Made by a program: the position numbers and the translations under genes
Assembly: GCF_014066305.1 (NCBI RefSeq)
Contig: NW_023501050.1
Location: forward strand, 434,001-498,000
Direction of reading: 5' to 3'
DNA from: Letharia columbiana
Taxonomy: Eukaryota > Ascomycota > Lecanoromycetes > Lecanorales > Parmeliaceae
Length of the DNA stretch: 64,000 nucleotides
Part shown: positions 22,099-34,626 of the stretch, one piece after another
Layout of the letters: each line of letters begins with the position of its first letter
Position numbering within the stretch: the first letter of the stretch is position 1
Notes under the pieces: generated by a model
What the model saw: the letters and a program-made list of their open reading frames with translations, nothing else
Told to the model about the DNA's origin: nothing
The model's database searches: none

Positions 22099-24520
22099 TC
22101 ACCTCAGCTTTCCTCCCTTGAGGGTTCCCATAGTAAATACATCCCCATCATCATCGCTATTATCGCCGTGACCATTCGGTCTTGAGCCTCTCCGGTTCCT
22201 GCTGCCTTCCCGCTTCTCATCTCCAAATAGCTGGACCCCTTTCCGTCGCCTGTCTGATCTCTCCGATGAAAATGGCGACGCAGAGACGAAGCCGGACTTT
22301 TGCTGATCTTCACCTAGCATCCAGGAGAAAGACGACTGGGCAAGCGCTGGGCGAGGCTGCGAGAATGGTGATAGACCAGAGGTTTTGGACGGACTGGCGA
22401 CATTGGGCGTAGATGGAAGGGGTTTAACCGGAGCGGGTGCCGACCGCTGGACAGAGGAATCCACTGTTTCAGCTGTGTGGATACCTTCGCTGCCACTCTT
22501 TTCATCAGTCGCTCCGTCGCTCTGGATCTGACATGATGGCGATCCAGGAGTTGATGAAGTCAATCCCGCGTCCGTTTCAACGGCGGCGTCGTCTTTTGTC
22601 TCTTCGCGCGAAAGGTTCTCGGAAGGCAGTGGCATTGTCGGATTCTCAAGGTAGACTTGCACAAACTGCACTTTCGCTATGGCTAAGCTCAAGACATCTG
22701 CCGTCGTCTCATTTGGCTCCTGGTTCATTTCCCTCTGCTGAGTCCAAAGTTCCTCCATGGCCTTCTCCAGCAACTTTGCTAATGATTTGTTGCGACCTTC
22801 AAGATATTGAATCTTTGTAATCAAGTCTTTTGGACTGTCAGAAATAATTTTGCCGCTGTCGAGGGACCACCGAGACTTCTCCGGTAGTCGCCTAGGCGAG
22901 TTGTTGCCGGACTGGAGGCCTTGCACAGCGCCACGTAACGCTTTAGCCACTCCCCATCTCTCACCTTGATTATAAACACCTTTAGCCGCTTCGTGAATCA
23001 TGCCTTCGATTCCACCCTGATGTTGCAGAATTCTAGCAGGCGATAGTCGCGGACTTAAAGCCTTCTGGGAAGGCAGCGTCTTTTGAGCCGCTGTCTGCTC
23101 CGCAGTCCTTGCGCGTCTAACTTTCTTCGGAAGCTTGCGTGTCACTGTAGTCTCAGGTGCCCTCCTAGAGTACTTAGAAATAATGTAGTCGCCTCCGTCA
23201 AGCAGGAGGTTCTCGCGCAGATACAAAGCGTCTCCAACGAAAGTAGATGGTCCGCAGGGAGCTGTGGGAACAGGATACCGTAGTAGCAGTGTCAACGCTG
23301 CAGAATAGTCTGCTTCAAGGACTAGAATAGTCAGCAACATTGATCTTCATAGTCTGCATCAGGTAGAACCTACGCTGCCATCGTATACGCAGAAGCATGC
23401 TTACGGAGATCATGTCTACCAAATCCAGTGCTGGGTCTTCGGCAAACAAAATGTCCCAAAGAGCAAGAACGTCTTCAAAGGGGAATTCTCTCCCAAACAA
23501 GAGTCGAACCCATCTGATCAGAAATATCTGCGGGAGAATCTCAATGGCTGTCAAATGTTCCGCAAGCTCAGGGTCCGCGTGGTGTAAATAGTTCTCGTGT
23601 ATACGTTTACTTCGCTCCACTATGGGCGAATTGTTGAGTAAGCCTGCTGTTGCCGGCTCGTTGTTGCTACCCATCTCGTAGAACGTCTTGACGGTCTGCA
23701 TGATGGCCGCAAAAAGCGTGAAAGCATCATGTTCGACGTATCTGTTGTCTAGAGATGCCAACGTCAGACCATCAAGGTCGGCGTGGTCCGGCCCTAGGCT
23801 TTGGGAATCGATAGCATCACGTGAGACGACCCAGAGAATAGGCGCTAGGACCTCATGCATGCCTTGTCGGTAGCCAATATCTCGATTGAGCTTGCAGTAT
23901 ATGAATAGAATATCAAGTAGCATTTTTTGAGTGTTCGGCTCCCGAAAGTACAGGTTTTCCGGCATACATCGCTCCACATCTTGAAAAATCTCGGCTCGAA
24001 GTTCCTCATCCAGGCGTAGAGTATTCCAAGGAGACTTTCAAGGTCTTAGTGAGAGGTCAGACGACTTGGTTGGTGTCGTTGCTATCAACCGCAGAGCTGA
24101 AGGACAGTATGGCTTACCGTCTCGGTATCTGTCAAAGGGTCTTCGGCTGATAGATCATCGGGGTTCTCGATATTTGTAAGGAAATGTTCTCTCAGAGATA
24201 TATATGCACTTCTGGAGTCGGAGAGAGGTTTGGCCCATGCTGACTTTTCGAGACTCTTGAACAGAAGGAACGCCTGTATTCATCGTATTGTTAATAATAC
24301 CCTTGTCTTGAAGGTCTAGAATCTCTTGCCTTCCAGCATATTGAACGTAGCCCAATGGCGCAAGGGCTACTCGAGCCCCCATCTTTTATCGCAGTCCTGA
24401 GGTCTGATAAGCTGGCATTGTTGGCGAGAGTGGCTTCCCATCGAGTCCTTGTGCTATCTCAGCTGTCTGTTCCCACTGTTGGAGCTCAACTACCTACTTT
24501 GTCTCTGGGATGGGCCGCAT
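22099..24520 (-). CDS. TBC-domain Rab GTPase-activating protein, TBC1D5-like
   Basis: GAP for Rab GTPases in endosomal/retromer or autophagy traffic, 728 residues. Exons are 24498-24520, 24330-24453, 24118-24273, 23374-24034 and 22099-23321. Every junction is in phase. The second intron (24274-24329) starts with GCAAGA, giving a GC-AG intron that joins ICWK to AFLLFKSLEKSAW. The TBC arginine finger is Arg123 in IFQDVERCMPE and the glutamine finger is Gln158 in DIGYRQGMHE. Downstream markers are FLIRWVRLLFGREF, then PFEDVLALWDILF, and MLLRIRWQLLEADYS. After the TBC domain (about residues 30-340) comes a low-complexity tail with a short coiled coil (ITKIQYLEGRNKSLAKLLEK). The start codon lies only about 107 bp from the edge of the mutated AT island, yet the gene is intact. 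Confidence 0.92.
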
Positions 24521-24627
24521 TCCTACATGTTACCAAGTCTTCAGCGAGGACTGCTCGAAGAGACCGGCACATAGGCAGCAGCGATCACATGTTGGACTTG
24601 TTGTGTTTTAACGAGTCTTCGATAGCT

Positions 24628-25330
24628 TAAATCGATATTTAATTATTTATATTTACTATAACTCTATTAAGTTATAGTTTTATTTAATATACGACTACTA
24701 TAGTTAGAGCTTAAAGAATATTATATAGCTTCGTTAAATATATTATATATTAGTTACTTAAGCTTAAATAGATATTAAAAGTAGAATTAATATCTAATAA
24801 TATAGTTAAAGCTCTTATCTTTTTATTAATTTCGCTATTATCTATATATATTATTATATAATTCTTATTAATCGATCTTTTAACTAGTTCTTTAACGGCT
24901 TTCTTAATCTTATAAATTATCGTTTTGAAAGACTCTTAGTTAAGAGCGACGCTAAAAGAGCGTAATTTTTTAATCTTATTAATGTCGTTATATCGTTCTT
25001 TAAATCTATTAATATATCGCTTTAGTAAACTTAATTTCCTATTCTTTTTAGATTTTCTTTTAAATTTTTATTACTCGAAATATAGTTTAATACTCTTACT
25101 ATATACTAAACTAGTAGCGATTTATAAGATAGCTTTTAAGATAATCTTATTTAGCTATTATTTAACTAATAGAAGATATACTTCTATATCGAGTACTGAA
25201 ATAAATATAACCTTAAATACTTTAGTTATCTTTCTCTCTATCTAAGATTAAATCCTTTATAGCGATAAGAGATAAATTTTATTATAGTCGATAGTATTTT
25301 TAAACTAATATTATACTAAGTAGTATATCT
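24628..25330 (-). mobile_element. LINE (non-LTR retrotransposon) fragment: RNase H domain remnant
   Basis: On the minus strand a broken frame reads like the C-terminal RNase H region of Tad-type LINEs. At about 25,100-25,250 there is the pre-domain block around LDIEVYLLLVKQ. At about 24,780-24,920 comes the RNase H start IIYIDNSEINKK, where intact elements have Y-I-D-G-S-G, followed by remnants of the helix with the catalytic Glu. The domain breaks off at the island edge, so the 3' end is missing. How far the element reaches to the right is unclear. Confidence 0.65.
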
Positions 25331-28300
25331 ATAAATCTGAAAAGTTTCTTTTTATATAATTTCCGCCGGGTCTATATTATAAATACGATTTAATACGATT
25401 TAGTCTATTAAGTAGACTTTATCTATATTTAATTCTTTCTACTAGTTTAATAATTAAATATAATAAACTTCGCGTTTAATAAGTTAAGATAGTATTTATC
25501 TAGGTTAGCTAGATTTTAAAGCAATTATAAGCTATTAATTTAATAGTATATATTTAAAAATTTAAGAGACTATACGTAAAATAGGTTTTCTAGATTATTT
25601 AAGATAAATAATATTGCTAGTAATAATAATATTTATTAAAAATTTAGTTTAACTAATTAAATATATATTAGAAAGATTTTCGAGATTATTCGAGCTAAAT
25701 AGTATTATTAATTATAATAATATCTATAAAAATTCTAGGTTAATTAATCTCGCTAGTAATATTAGTATTTATAGCGTATTTAAATTAGATAATATCGTCG
25801 ATTATAACGACGTCTCTAGAGTATTCAATTTAGATCGAATTTAACACCTCTAGATATCTAATAAAAATCATCGATTTAAAATTTACCGCGATATCTTATC
25901 GTAATATTAATAATATTTATAATCTCTAAGATATAGATTTTTAAATAATTAGAATTCTAAGCGCTATAGCGATGCTTAATCCTTTATTAATTCTTATTTA
26001 ATTCGCTTAGTAGATAAAGAGATTAATCTTTTCTATTCTATTTACTACATTATATATTCTTTATATTTTTCCTTTTTATTTAATATAACTTTATTAATTT
26101 ATAAATACTTATTCTCTTTATAGATTATCTCTTTTCTTATTCGCTATAATAGAGCTATAGACGATATATTAAAGTTTAGCCTTTTTTATCTATCCTCTCT
26201 ACTTATCGAGACGCGAAGTATTTATACTTTAGGCTTAGAGAGATTTAAGTTCTAGTTATTATTTATTAAACCGGTTTCTTTCTATTTAATTATTTTACGT
26301 ATTAATTATTTCTTAATAGCTCGCGAGATTTTCTTATTATCTTCGAGTAAGCTTAAATCTAACCTCTCGAGTAATTTAGTATTAATAAACCTTAATATAA
26401 CTTCTCTTAAAGCGCTTATAAAGTTTAATTTCTCGATAATATTATCTAGCGAATTCTTATATAGATTATTTAATTTAGAAGATTTCTATATCTTTCTTAC
26501 TAATCTAAAATATATTTCTAAAATACGCTATCGTAATATATAATATATAATAAATCTTTTCTATTATTCTATATCTCTTTAAAACTTTTTAATATATTTA
26601 TATATTTCTAAGAAGTATTATAATTATATAAGTAGTAAAATAATAATAAAGAGCTTATCTTCGACTTTCTTACTATCTTATTTTTTAATATAAAAATATC
26701 TAGAATTATAATTCTTTAGATTATAATAAAGAGCGGTTATTATAAGAATTATAGTATTATCGAATAAGAGTAATTAAAAATACTTACTTCTTTATCTAAA
26801 TTCGAGAAATACTCTCTTATTATAGAAGAAAATTTTATATAATAATATAATTATTAATTAAGATAAGAAGTATTCTTTATTCTAGAGACTATTAGCTAAA
26901 AAAATTAATTAATCTAAATTCTATAAAATATATTATATTTTATCTATTTTATAAATCTCGACGCGTAAATTAAAGATTAATTAATAAATCGCTAATTATC
27001 GTTTTTAAATTTTTAGATGACGACGTTATATAGATCTTAAGATAAGATTAAATAATATCTTAGATTTTCTTTATTAGAGTTGAATAAAAATCGTCTATAT
27101 AGTTGAAAAGCTATATTCTTATTAAAAAGAGCTCGAAGTATTAATAATAATAATTAATTAAAGATATTAATATCTTTCTCGCCTTAAAATTTATAAATTA
27201 ATTATCGATACTTCGCATAAATCGAGTATTCTTATAAAGTTATTATCTCTAATCTTTTTATATTTTAATTATTACTTAATTAAGCGCGTTAATATAATAT
27301 TTCGACTAAAGACTTAACTCTTAAAGATCTAGATATTTAAAGCTTTCGCTAATTATAATTATTATAAGTAAGATAACTCTTATTATTTTAAATATATTAA
27401 GATACTCTTTTTTAATATTATAATCGCGCCTTTCTCGCCGTATTAAATTATCTTAAAGCGCAATTTAATAATTATCTTTATTCGAGTTATCTTATAAAAT
27501 ATAATCTATATATCTTTCTTTATTCTAATCTATTAATAATATATAATTTAATATTATTAAAAATATTAACGAAGCTTTAAATTCTCTTATCTTATTTAAT
27601 AGATATATTAATAAGAGGCTTAAACGAGCTATATACTAGTAATATAACTTTAATATAATAATATCTAACGACTCTATTTAGTGTAATACTTTTTAGTATT
27701 AAATTATTTATAACAATTTAGTTATTATTCTACTATATTTAGAATATATACTTATTCTTATATCGAAGCCCTATACGAAGTACTCTAACTTCGTTATTAT
27801 AAAGGCGGTTTTTCTCGATAAATTATTTTCTATCTCGATTTAATATATATTTATTAATTTAGATATTTAATCGTATAATATATTCTTACTTCGCCCTATT
27901 AATTCTAATTCTTCGTCGCTAATAAGAACTATTCTAAATTCTATAATTTACATTAGCTAGTTTATATTAATATTACTCGATTTTAAAACTAACTAACTAA
28001 TAATTAATATTACTATTCTTTATTCTAGATTTAATAATCTTAATATTTAATCGAGGTTTAAATAAGAGTTTTTCTATTATTTTCTATTAAGGTATTAGCT
28101 CGATAGAAGATATAAATCAAATAAGAATATATCGAGTTTACGACCTTCGCCTTCACCTTTAACTTTAAAAGAGAAATCTTTTCTAATATTTATAATAGTA
28201 TATAAAACTAAGAGAGTATTATTAATATTAAAGAAAGCTTCGTTATATATAATAATTATAATTATTAATAATTTCTTCATCTTCTATAAACTAATAAAGT

Positions 28301-31099
28301 TATTTAAGAATTTATTACCGTCGTAATTAGATACTATATATATATTCTTTTTAGATTTATATATTCTATAACGTTTAGGCAATTTAAAATCTATCTATCT
28401 ATATTCTTTAATATATCTTTTTCTCTTATTAGTTTTCTTTATTTTACTCGCTTTCTACTAATATATAATTAATAATATCTTCATAAATAAATAAACTACG
28501 ATTTATATTTTCTATCTTTTTAACTTTCTTCTCTCTTCTAGCGTTTTTAACTCTCTTTATCGCTATTCTCTTTTTCGCGTTCTATTTTAAAATTTCTATA
28601 ATCTCTATAATTCGAATATAGTAAGCTTATTTAATAGAATATAAAGTATTATAAGTCTTCTATCGTTATTAAAAGTTAGAATAAAATTAATATTAAACGT
28701 TAAAGATAATAATAGATAAAATATAAAAATAAATATATTTAAATAGATAGAAAAATAAAAGAGTAAAGAGAAGTTATTAATTTAAAAAGAGGGGTTATTA
28801 ATTAGCGCGTTTTTAATTTATTTAAATTAAAGCGCGTCGAATTTCTATTTAAATTCGACTATCTATTTAACTTAAATATTCTATTTAAATTAAATAACAT
28901 TTTCGCTAATAATTTCTATTCGAATTAAATAAATTTTCTATTAATAATTAACGCTAAGTTAACTATTATTTATTATTAAATATTATTACTCTAATTATAT
29001 TTTTTTATTTACTTCTTTATTCTCGAGTATTTTTTTATAAATAATATCTATTTTAGTATATATAATTATAAATCTTCTAGTATAAATACTTATTAATAAT
29101 AATTACTTCGATATATCGATAATATATTTTATTCTCTAAATAGTATTATATATAAAGTTATAATTTACGTAATTATCGATAACGATATTATTATAAACTT
29201 TATAACTATTAAAAATAACGTATAATTCTTTTTAATAATTTAAAGTTATTTTATACGTAATAGTATATTTCTACTATAATTAATATCGTCTTTTTACAAT
29301 TTCTATCGATAAAATATAGAGGTTAAATATTAGCTTTAGCGCTTTTTATATTATCTCTCTCTATTTAATAAAGATCGTATATTTTTCTTAATCGAAGCTT
29401 ATTAAAATATAATCTATAAAGAAAACTTATATTAGCGAATTTTCTAGAAGTTATTTAAATTTAATATTATTAAATAATATAAAATACTAACTATATTAGA
29501 GACGAAGGTTTTATATTATATAAAGCGTAAAAAGATATTTAGAGAAAGTAAAGATTATAAATTATTTTAATAAGATAAACTTTTTATATTATAGAATTTC
29601 TTAAAACTAATTAAGCTTTAAAGAATATAATAATTATAGTATAAATATCTAACTATTTCTTATATATATATATATTACAGCTTTAAATCCTTTCGCTAGC
29701 AACGAGAATAATCGACTTAAACTATTATATCGCTTTATATATTTCTCTTAATATCTTCGCTATCTTTTTCTTTCTTAAGATAAATAATCTCTTCGCGTAT
29801 TAATAATAGTAGATATATATAAAAAATAAATATTTATCTATCTAATATTCTTTAATTATAAAAAATATAGAATTCTAATCTCGCTCGTATATTAATAGTA
29901 TAGTTATCTTAAACTTTCGAGAATAATTAATCTTAATATCTTTATTATCGATATAATATATAATTTAATCTATTATAATATTATATACTTTATCTTCTTT
30001 TAATATATTTATAAATATATCGAAATTAATATTATTTATTATAATATAAATTAATATCTAGATCTTAATAATATTAAAGAGCGATATTAATATATCGATT
30101 ATAGTTTTTTTTAAATATATATAGAAACTAGCTTAATTAAAGATATATAATTATAATATAAGATCGACGTTATTAATAGAGATAGGTTATTTATTTAACC
30201 GCTTATATTTATAAGTCTATATATATATATAATTAATTTTTATAACTATATCTAATTTATAATTACTTAACTATTTTCTTAAAATATTAAATATAAAGAC
30301 TCTTAAAAAGATATTCTTTAATTATTTAAAGGCCTCGCCGAGCTTTATTTAATTATAAAAAACGTTAAGCGCGCTTTTAATTAGATATCTCTTTTTTATC
30401 TCTTACTTTAAAAAGAAGCGAATCTTTTTATAGCTAGACTTTTCTATTATTAAGCCATATAAAATAATTAATATTATTTAGATTCTTAAATTAATATTAA
30501 TATAGAATAATTTAAATAGAATAGATAAAGATAACGCGACGCTAACTTATAAAGACTTATATTTTATATCTAAAATTAATTAAATTATAGAATTCTAAAA
30601 GAAGTAGAATAATTCTAGAGGAGAATATATTAGAAAGAATATTATAGAATTAATAGAGATCTTAATTTAGAAATAAGTCTTATAGGCCGACCTTTATCTA
30701 ATAAATTCTATTATATTATTTATTCTATCTATTTAGAAGATTAATTAATAGTTAAATTAAATAGTCGAAGTTGAATAATATAATACGGAGTCGAATTATA
30801 CTATATATTATTTAGATATTTAAAATATCTATTTAAGAATAATATATATTTCTCTTAACTCCTCTATCTATTATATATCTAAATTACTTTATCTTTTACT
30901 TCTTTACTTATATCGTTATTCTTATATCTATTATAGATATTAACTCTCGAGTTAAGTATCTTCTATTTAATCTTCTTATTTAAAATCTTCTTATTTAAAT
31001 TTTATAAGTTATTTAATATTAAATTATAATTATATATTAAAATAATATAGAAGCTTTAAAATAATCGAGTATATTTATAAATAGCGTATCTAAAAAGAT
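25331..31099. other. Unassigned RIP-mutated AT-rich DNA
   Basis: About 5.8 kb of heavily mutated sequence with no frame I can assign to a family. A minus-strand stretch near 28,095-28,700 keeps a partly open frame rich in Lys and Arg but gives no recognisable domain. Probably old transposons. Confidence 0.5.
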
Positions 31100-33925
31100 A
31101 ATATAGTATTATTATATATTTAAGAATAAATTATCTCTCTTTATATATTTCTATTTAAAATCTTATTATTAAGACTTTTTAAATTATTTAATATTAAGTA
31201 GTAATTATATATTTTTTTATTTTCCTACAATAATTATACTACTCTCTTATCTATTTAAATATTCTATTACTTCTCTTAATTAGTATCTAGATTAATAAAG
31301 CGAAAGGCTTTTATTAGCGTTATATTTATATTTATAAAACGCTTAATTAAGATAAGAAAGCGGGATTTATCGTTATTCTTAAAAGGTTATATTATTAGAT
31401 TATCGCGATTTTTAAATTAAATAATTAAAGAGTATTAGAGAGTTTTATTATTTAAATACTCTTATTTAAACTATTATAAATTTATTAATATTATTCGAGA
31501 TTAATAAAATAGAGGAGAAGATTATATTAGAGCGATAATTAGATTAATTATAAGAGAACTTATAAATATTATTAGCTTTTTAGAACGTTTATAGATATCT
31601 TTATTAAGAGTATTAATTAGCTATTTTAATATAATAAGCTTAAGAATATTTTTTATTAAGTCGTATAGATAGTAATTATATATACTATCTTATAAATACT
31701 ATAATTAATTCTTCTTTATATTATTTAGCTTAAAAAATTAATCGCTATTATTTAGATCTATAATAATTCTTATTATTATAATACTTAATATCGATTAGCT
31801 TTAGTTAATACGCCTTAGAGAATTTAAGAATATTAGAAATAACAGTTATAACGCGTAGTTTATAGATCTTATTAAAGTATAATTCATATATAAATTTAGA
31901 TAAATTATACCCTTAACTCTAGATCTTATTATATTATACGAGATACTCGACTTTAATCTAATCTTAAATAATCTAATTAGTATCTTAAAGAATTTTTCTT
32001 TAATTATCATTTAATAAGTAGATAATCTTTCTTATTTTATAAGATAAAAGCTTTATAAGTAAAGCGTTATTATTAATAATTCTCGATTTTACTATTTATT
32101 TAATTATTAACTTATCTAAGATTATTTATATTTTATTAATATTTCTCTTTAATTCTTTATTTAATAAAGCGCGTAGACGAGACTTTATATTCTCTATATA
32201 CTTCTTAATATTATAATATTTCTTTTCTATTATCTTAGATAAAACGATATCTATTTTTTACTATAATTACTTAATTAATAGAATTATCGCTATTATATTA
32301 ATAAAGAATATAATTTATAATATAATTAAATATTTATAAATAAATAATAGATAATATTTAAATTTCTTCGCTATTCTATTACAATATACTTATTTCTTCT
32401 TACTCGAGTTTTATATATAAGCGAGATCTTTAATAATAATTTTAGATTACTCTATCTTATAGACGATAATTAATATAGACGTTAAAAAGATATTTAATTT
32501 TATATTATAATACTCGTCAATATAAATTTACTTAATAGCGAAGTTATATATAAATAAGCCCTTTATCTTAGCTTAAATATAATTCTTATAAAACTTAGAT
32601 ATTATTAAGATTAAGAACCTCTCTTATCTAGATTAAGCTTTATTATTAACTATATATTTAAATAATTTAATATTTATAGAGATTAAAGACTTTAAGCTAA
32701 TATTATAATATCGAATTAATTTATATATATAAAAGACGCGAAGTTATATTATATTATAATCTTCGAGATCTATTAGCTTAATAATTTCGATAAATTAATT
32801 CGCGAAAATTTTAACTAAAACGATTATTAAGAAGAATCTTAATTTAAATATTATTCGAGTTATATAGTTAACTTTATCTTTATATAGATATATAATATTA
32901 AATATATTTATCGAAGAATATTAAGACTACTAATTCTTTTAAATAAATCTTAATATAAGATATTTACCCGCGAAGAAAGACTTTTTAAAGATTTTAATAA
33001 TAATAATATTCTAGTATTTTTTAAGGATATTAAATTATAAAATAAGTTATTATATAAATATCTAACTTAATAATAATATTAGAGTCTAAAGAAATATTTA
33101 TATTAGCGAGTCGAATAAAAGAATTAAATATATTTATCTTATCGAAGTTAGACTTATTTATATTAATTACTTTACTATAAAAGTTTATTTAAAGATATCT
33201 TTATATTAAATTATATAGCTAATAGATTTTTAAGATAATAGATATTAGAGTTTCTTACGAACTTAAGATATATCTTAAATCTCTAAAGATATAAATATTT
33301 TCGATATTTCTATTATTATAATTAAGTTATAAGACTTACTTTATAATTTTTTAAGTCTAATTTAATTACTATAATCTCTCTTTTTTATTAAACTTAATCT
33401 TTCTATTAGATTAATTAATATAAAGAGTAAATAATTAATAATACTCGAATATATATTCTAATACTAGATCTTTATTATCGGCCTTTATATTATTCTATAT
33501 CTTTCTTTAACTTATAATCTTATTAATCTTAATATCGTAAGAGTTAGCTAATCGAAGAGCGTAATCTTATTTAATTAAGAGCTTTATTAATATAATATCT
33601 TTTATTATTAAATATCTCTCCTCTTATAGCGAAAGCGCGTTATTATTCTTATAAGTTTTAAGTATAATAACGTTATCTATTAGATTATTAACGAACTTCT
33701 TTTATAAAGAATAGCGACGAATTTATAATTAAGAGTTATTCTTATCTAAGCTAATACTAATAAGTTGGAAATTTATTTTATTTCCTTTATAAGTATTAAA
33801 TAAATTAAATAATAAGATTAAAGGCGGAGTAATAGTAGAATAAAGAGAAAGCGAAGTTTTAATAGATTTAGATTAAGGCGAGATATTAATAAATTTAAGA
33901 GAGATTAAAAACTTTAAAACTTTTT
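31100..33925. repeat. Direct repeat copy 1 (~2.8 kb, RIP-mutated)
   Basis: Matches 34,627-37,455 in the same orientation at an offset of about 3,527-3,535 bp. Landmarks seen in both copies: TTATCTCTCT at 31131 and 34658, the CTTTATATTATTCTATATC segment near 33,485 and 37,018, and AAGAGAGATTAAAA at 33897 and 37432. Copies differ by many C/T and G/A changes, as expected after RIP. The encoded element is not identified. Confidence 0.85.
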
Positions 33926-34626
33926 AAGAATTGTCTTATATAAAGTATAGTGAAAGAAAGATATAAAAAAGAAGAATATTAAGAATTAGAATTAGAGTTA
34001 GAGTACTTTAATAGATAACTTAACTTTCTTCGTAGATAGAGATTTATTTAATAGTTTACTTTAGTAGTAAATAGAGTTTAAAAGAAGAATATAATATATT
34101 ATTAATAATTTATTTAAATCGAAAGCTAGTCTTAAAAGCTAAGATAAAAGATTTATATTAGATAGAACTCGATATTAAAATTAAAAGTAACTTCGATAAA
34201 GATTTTATTAAATATTATTTATAATATAGAGTTTATAAAGTAAATATTAAATAGTAAATTATAAAGGGAAAATAGTAGAATATAATATTATAGACGTTAA
34301 TAACTAGCGCGATAATCGATTATTTAACTCTAATTCGATAATTTATCGACTATTCGAATCGCTTATTCGATTTAAATATTTAATTATAATTTATACTATC
34401 TAGAAGCTAAATTAGAAGTTATATTAATAATTAAGAGTTATAATTAAAAGAATTATAGATATTTAGTAGAAGTTAAATATTAAATCTATTATTACTATTA
34501 ATTAACTTAAATATATTATTTATTTAATTCGAATACTAAATATAGTAGTAGTATCGAAATCGAATAAGCGATATCTAAGCTATCTATATATTCGCGTTAT
34601 TTATATTCTTAATACTATTATTCTTA

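Noticed and set aside
24982..25245. 87-codon plus-strand frame inside the AT island
   Set aside because: Opposite strand to the LINE RNase H remnant; hydrophobic by AT-rich codon bias only.
28095..28280. 61-codon minus-strand frame in the AT island
   Set aside because: AT-biased chance frame within RIP-mutated DNA, with no family signal.
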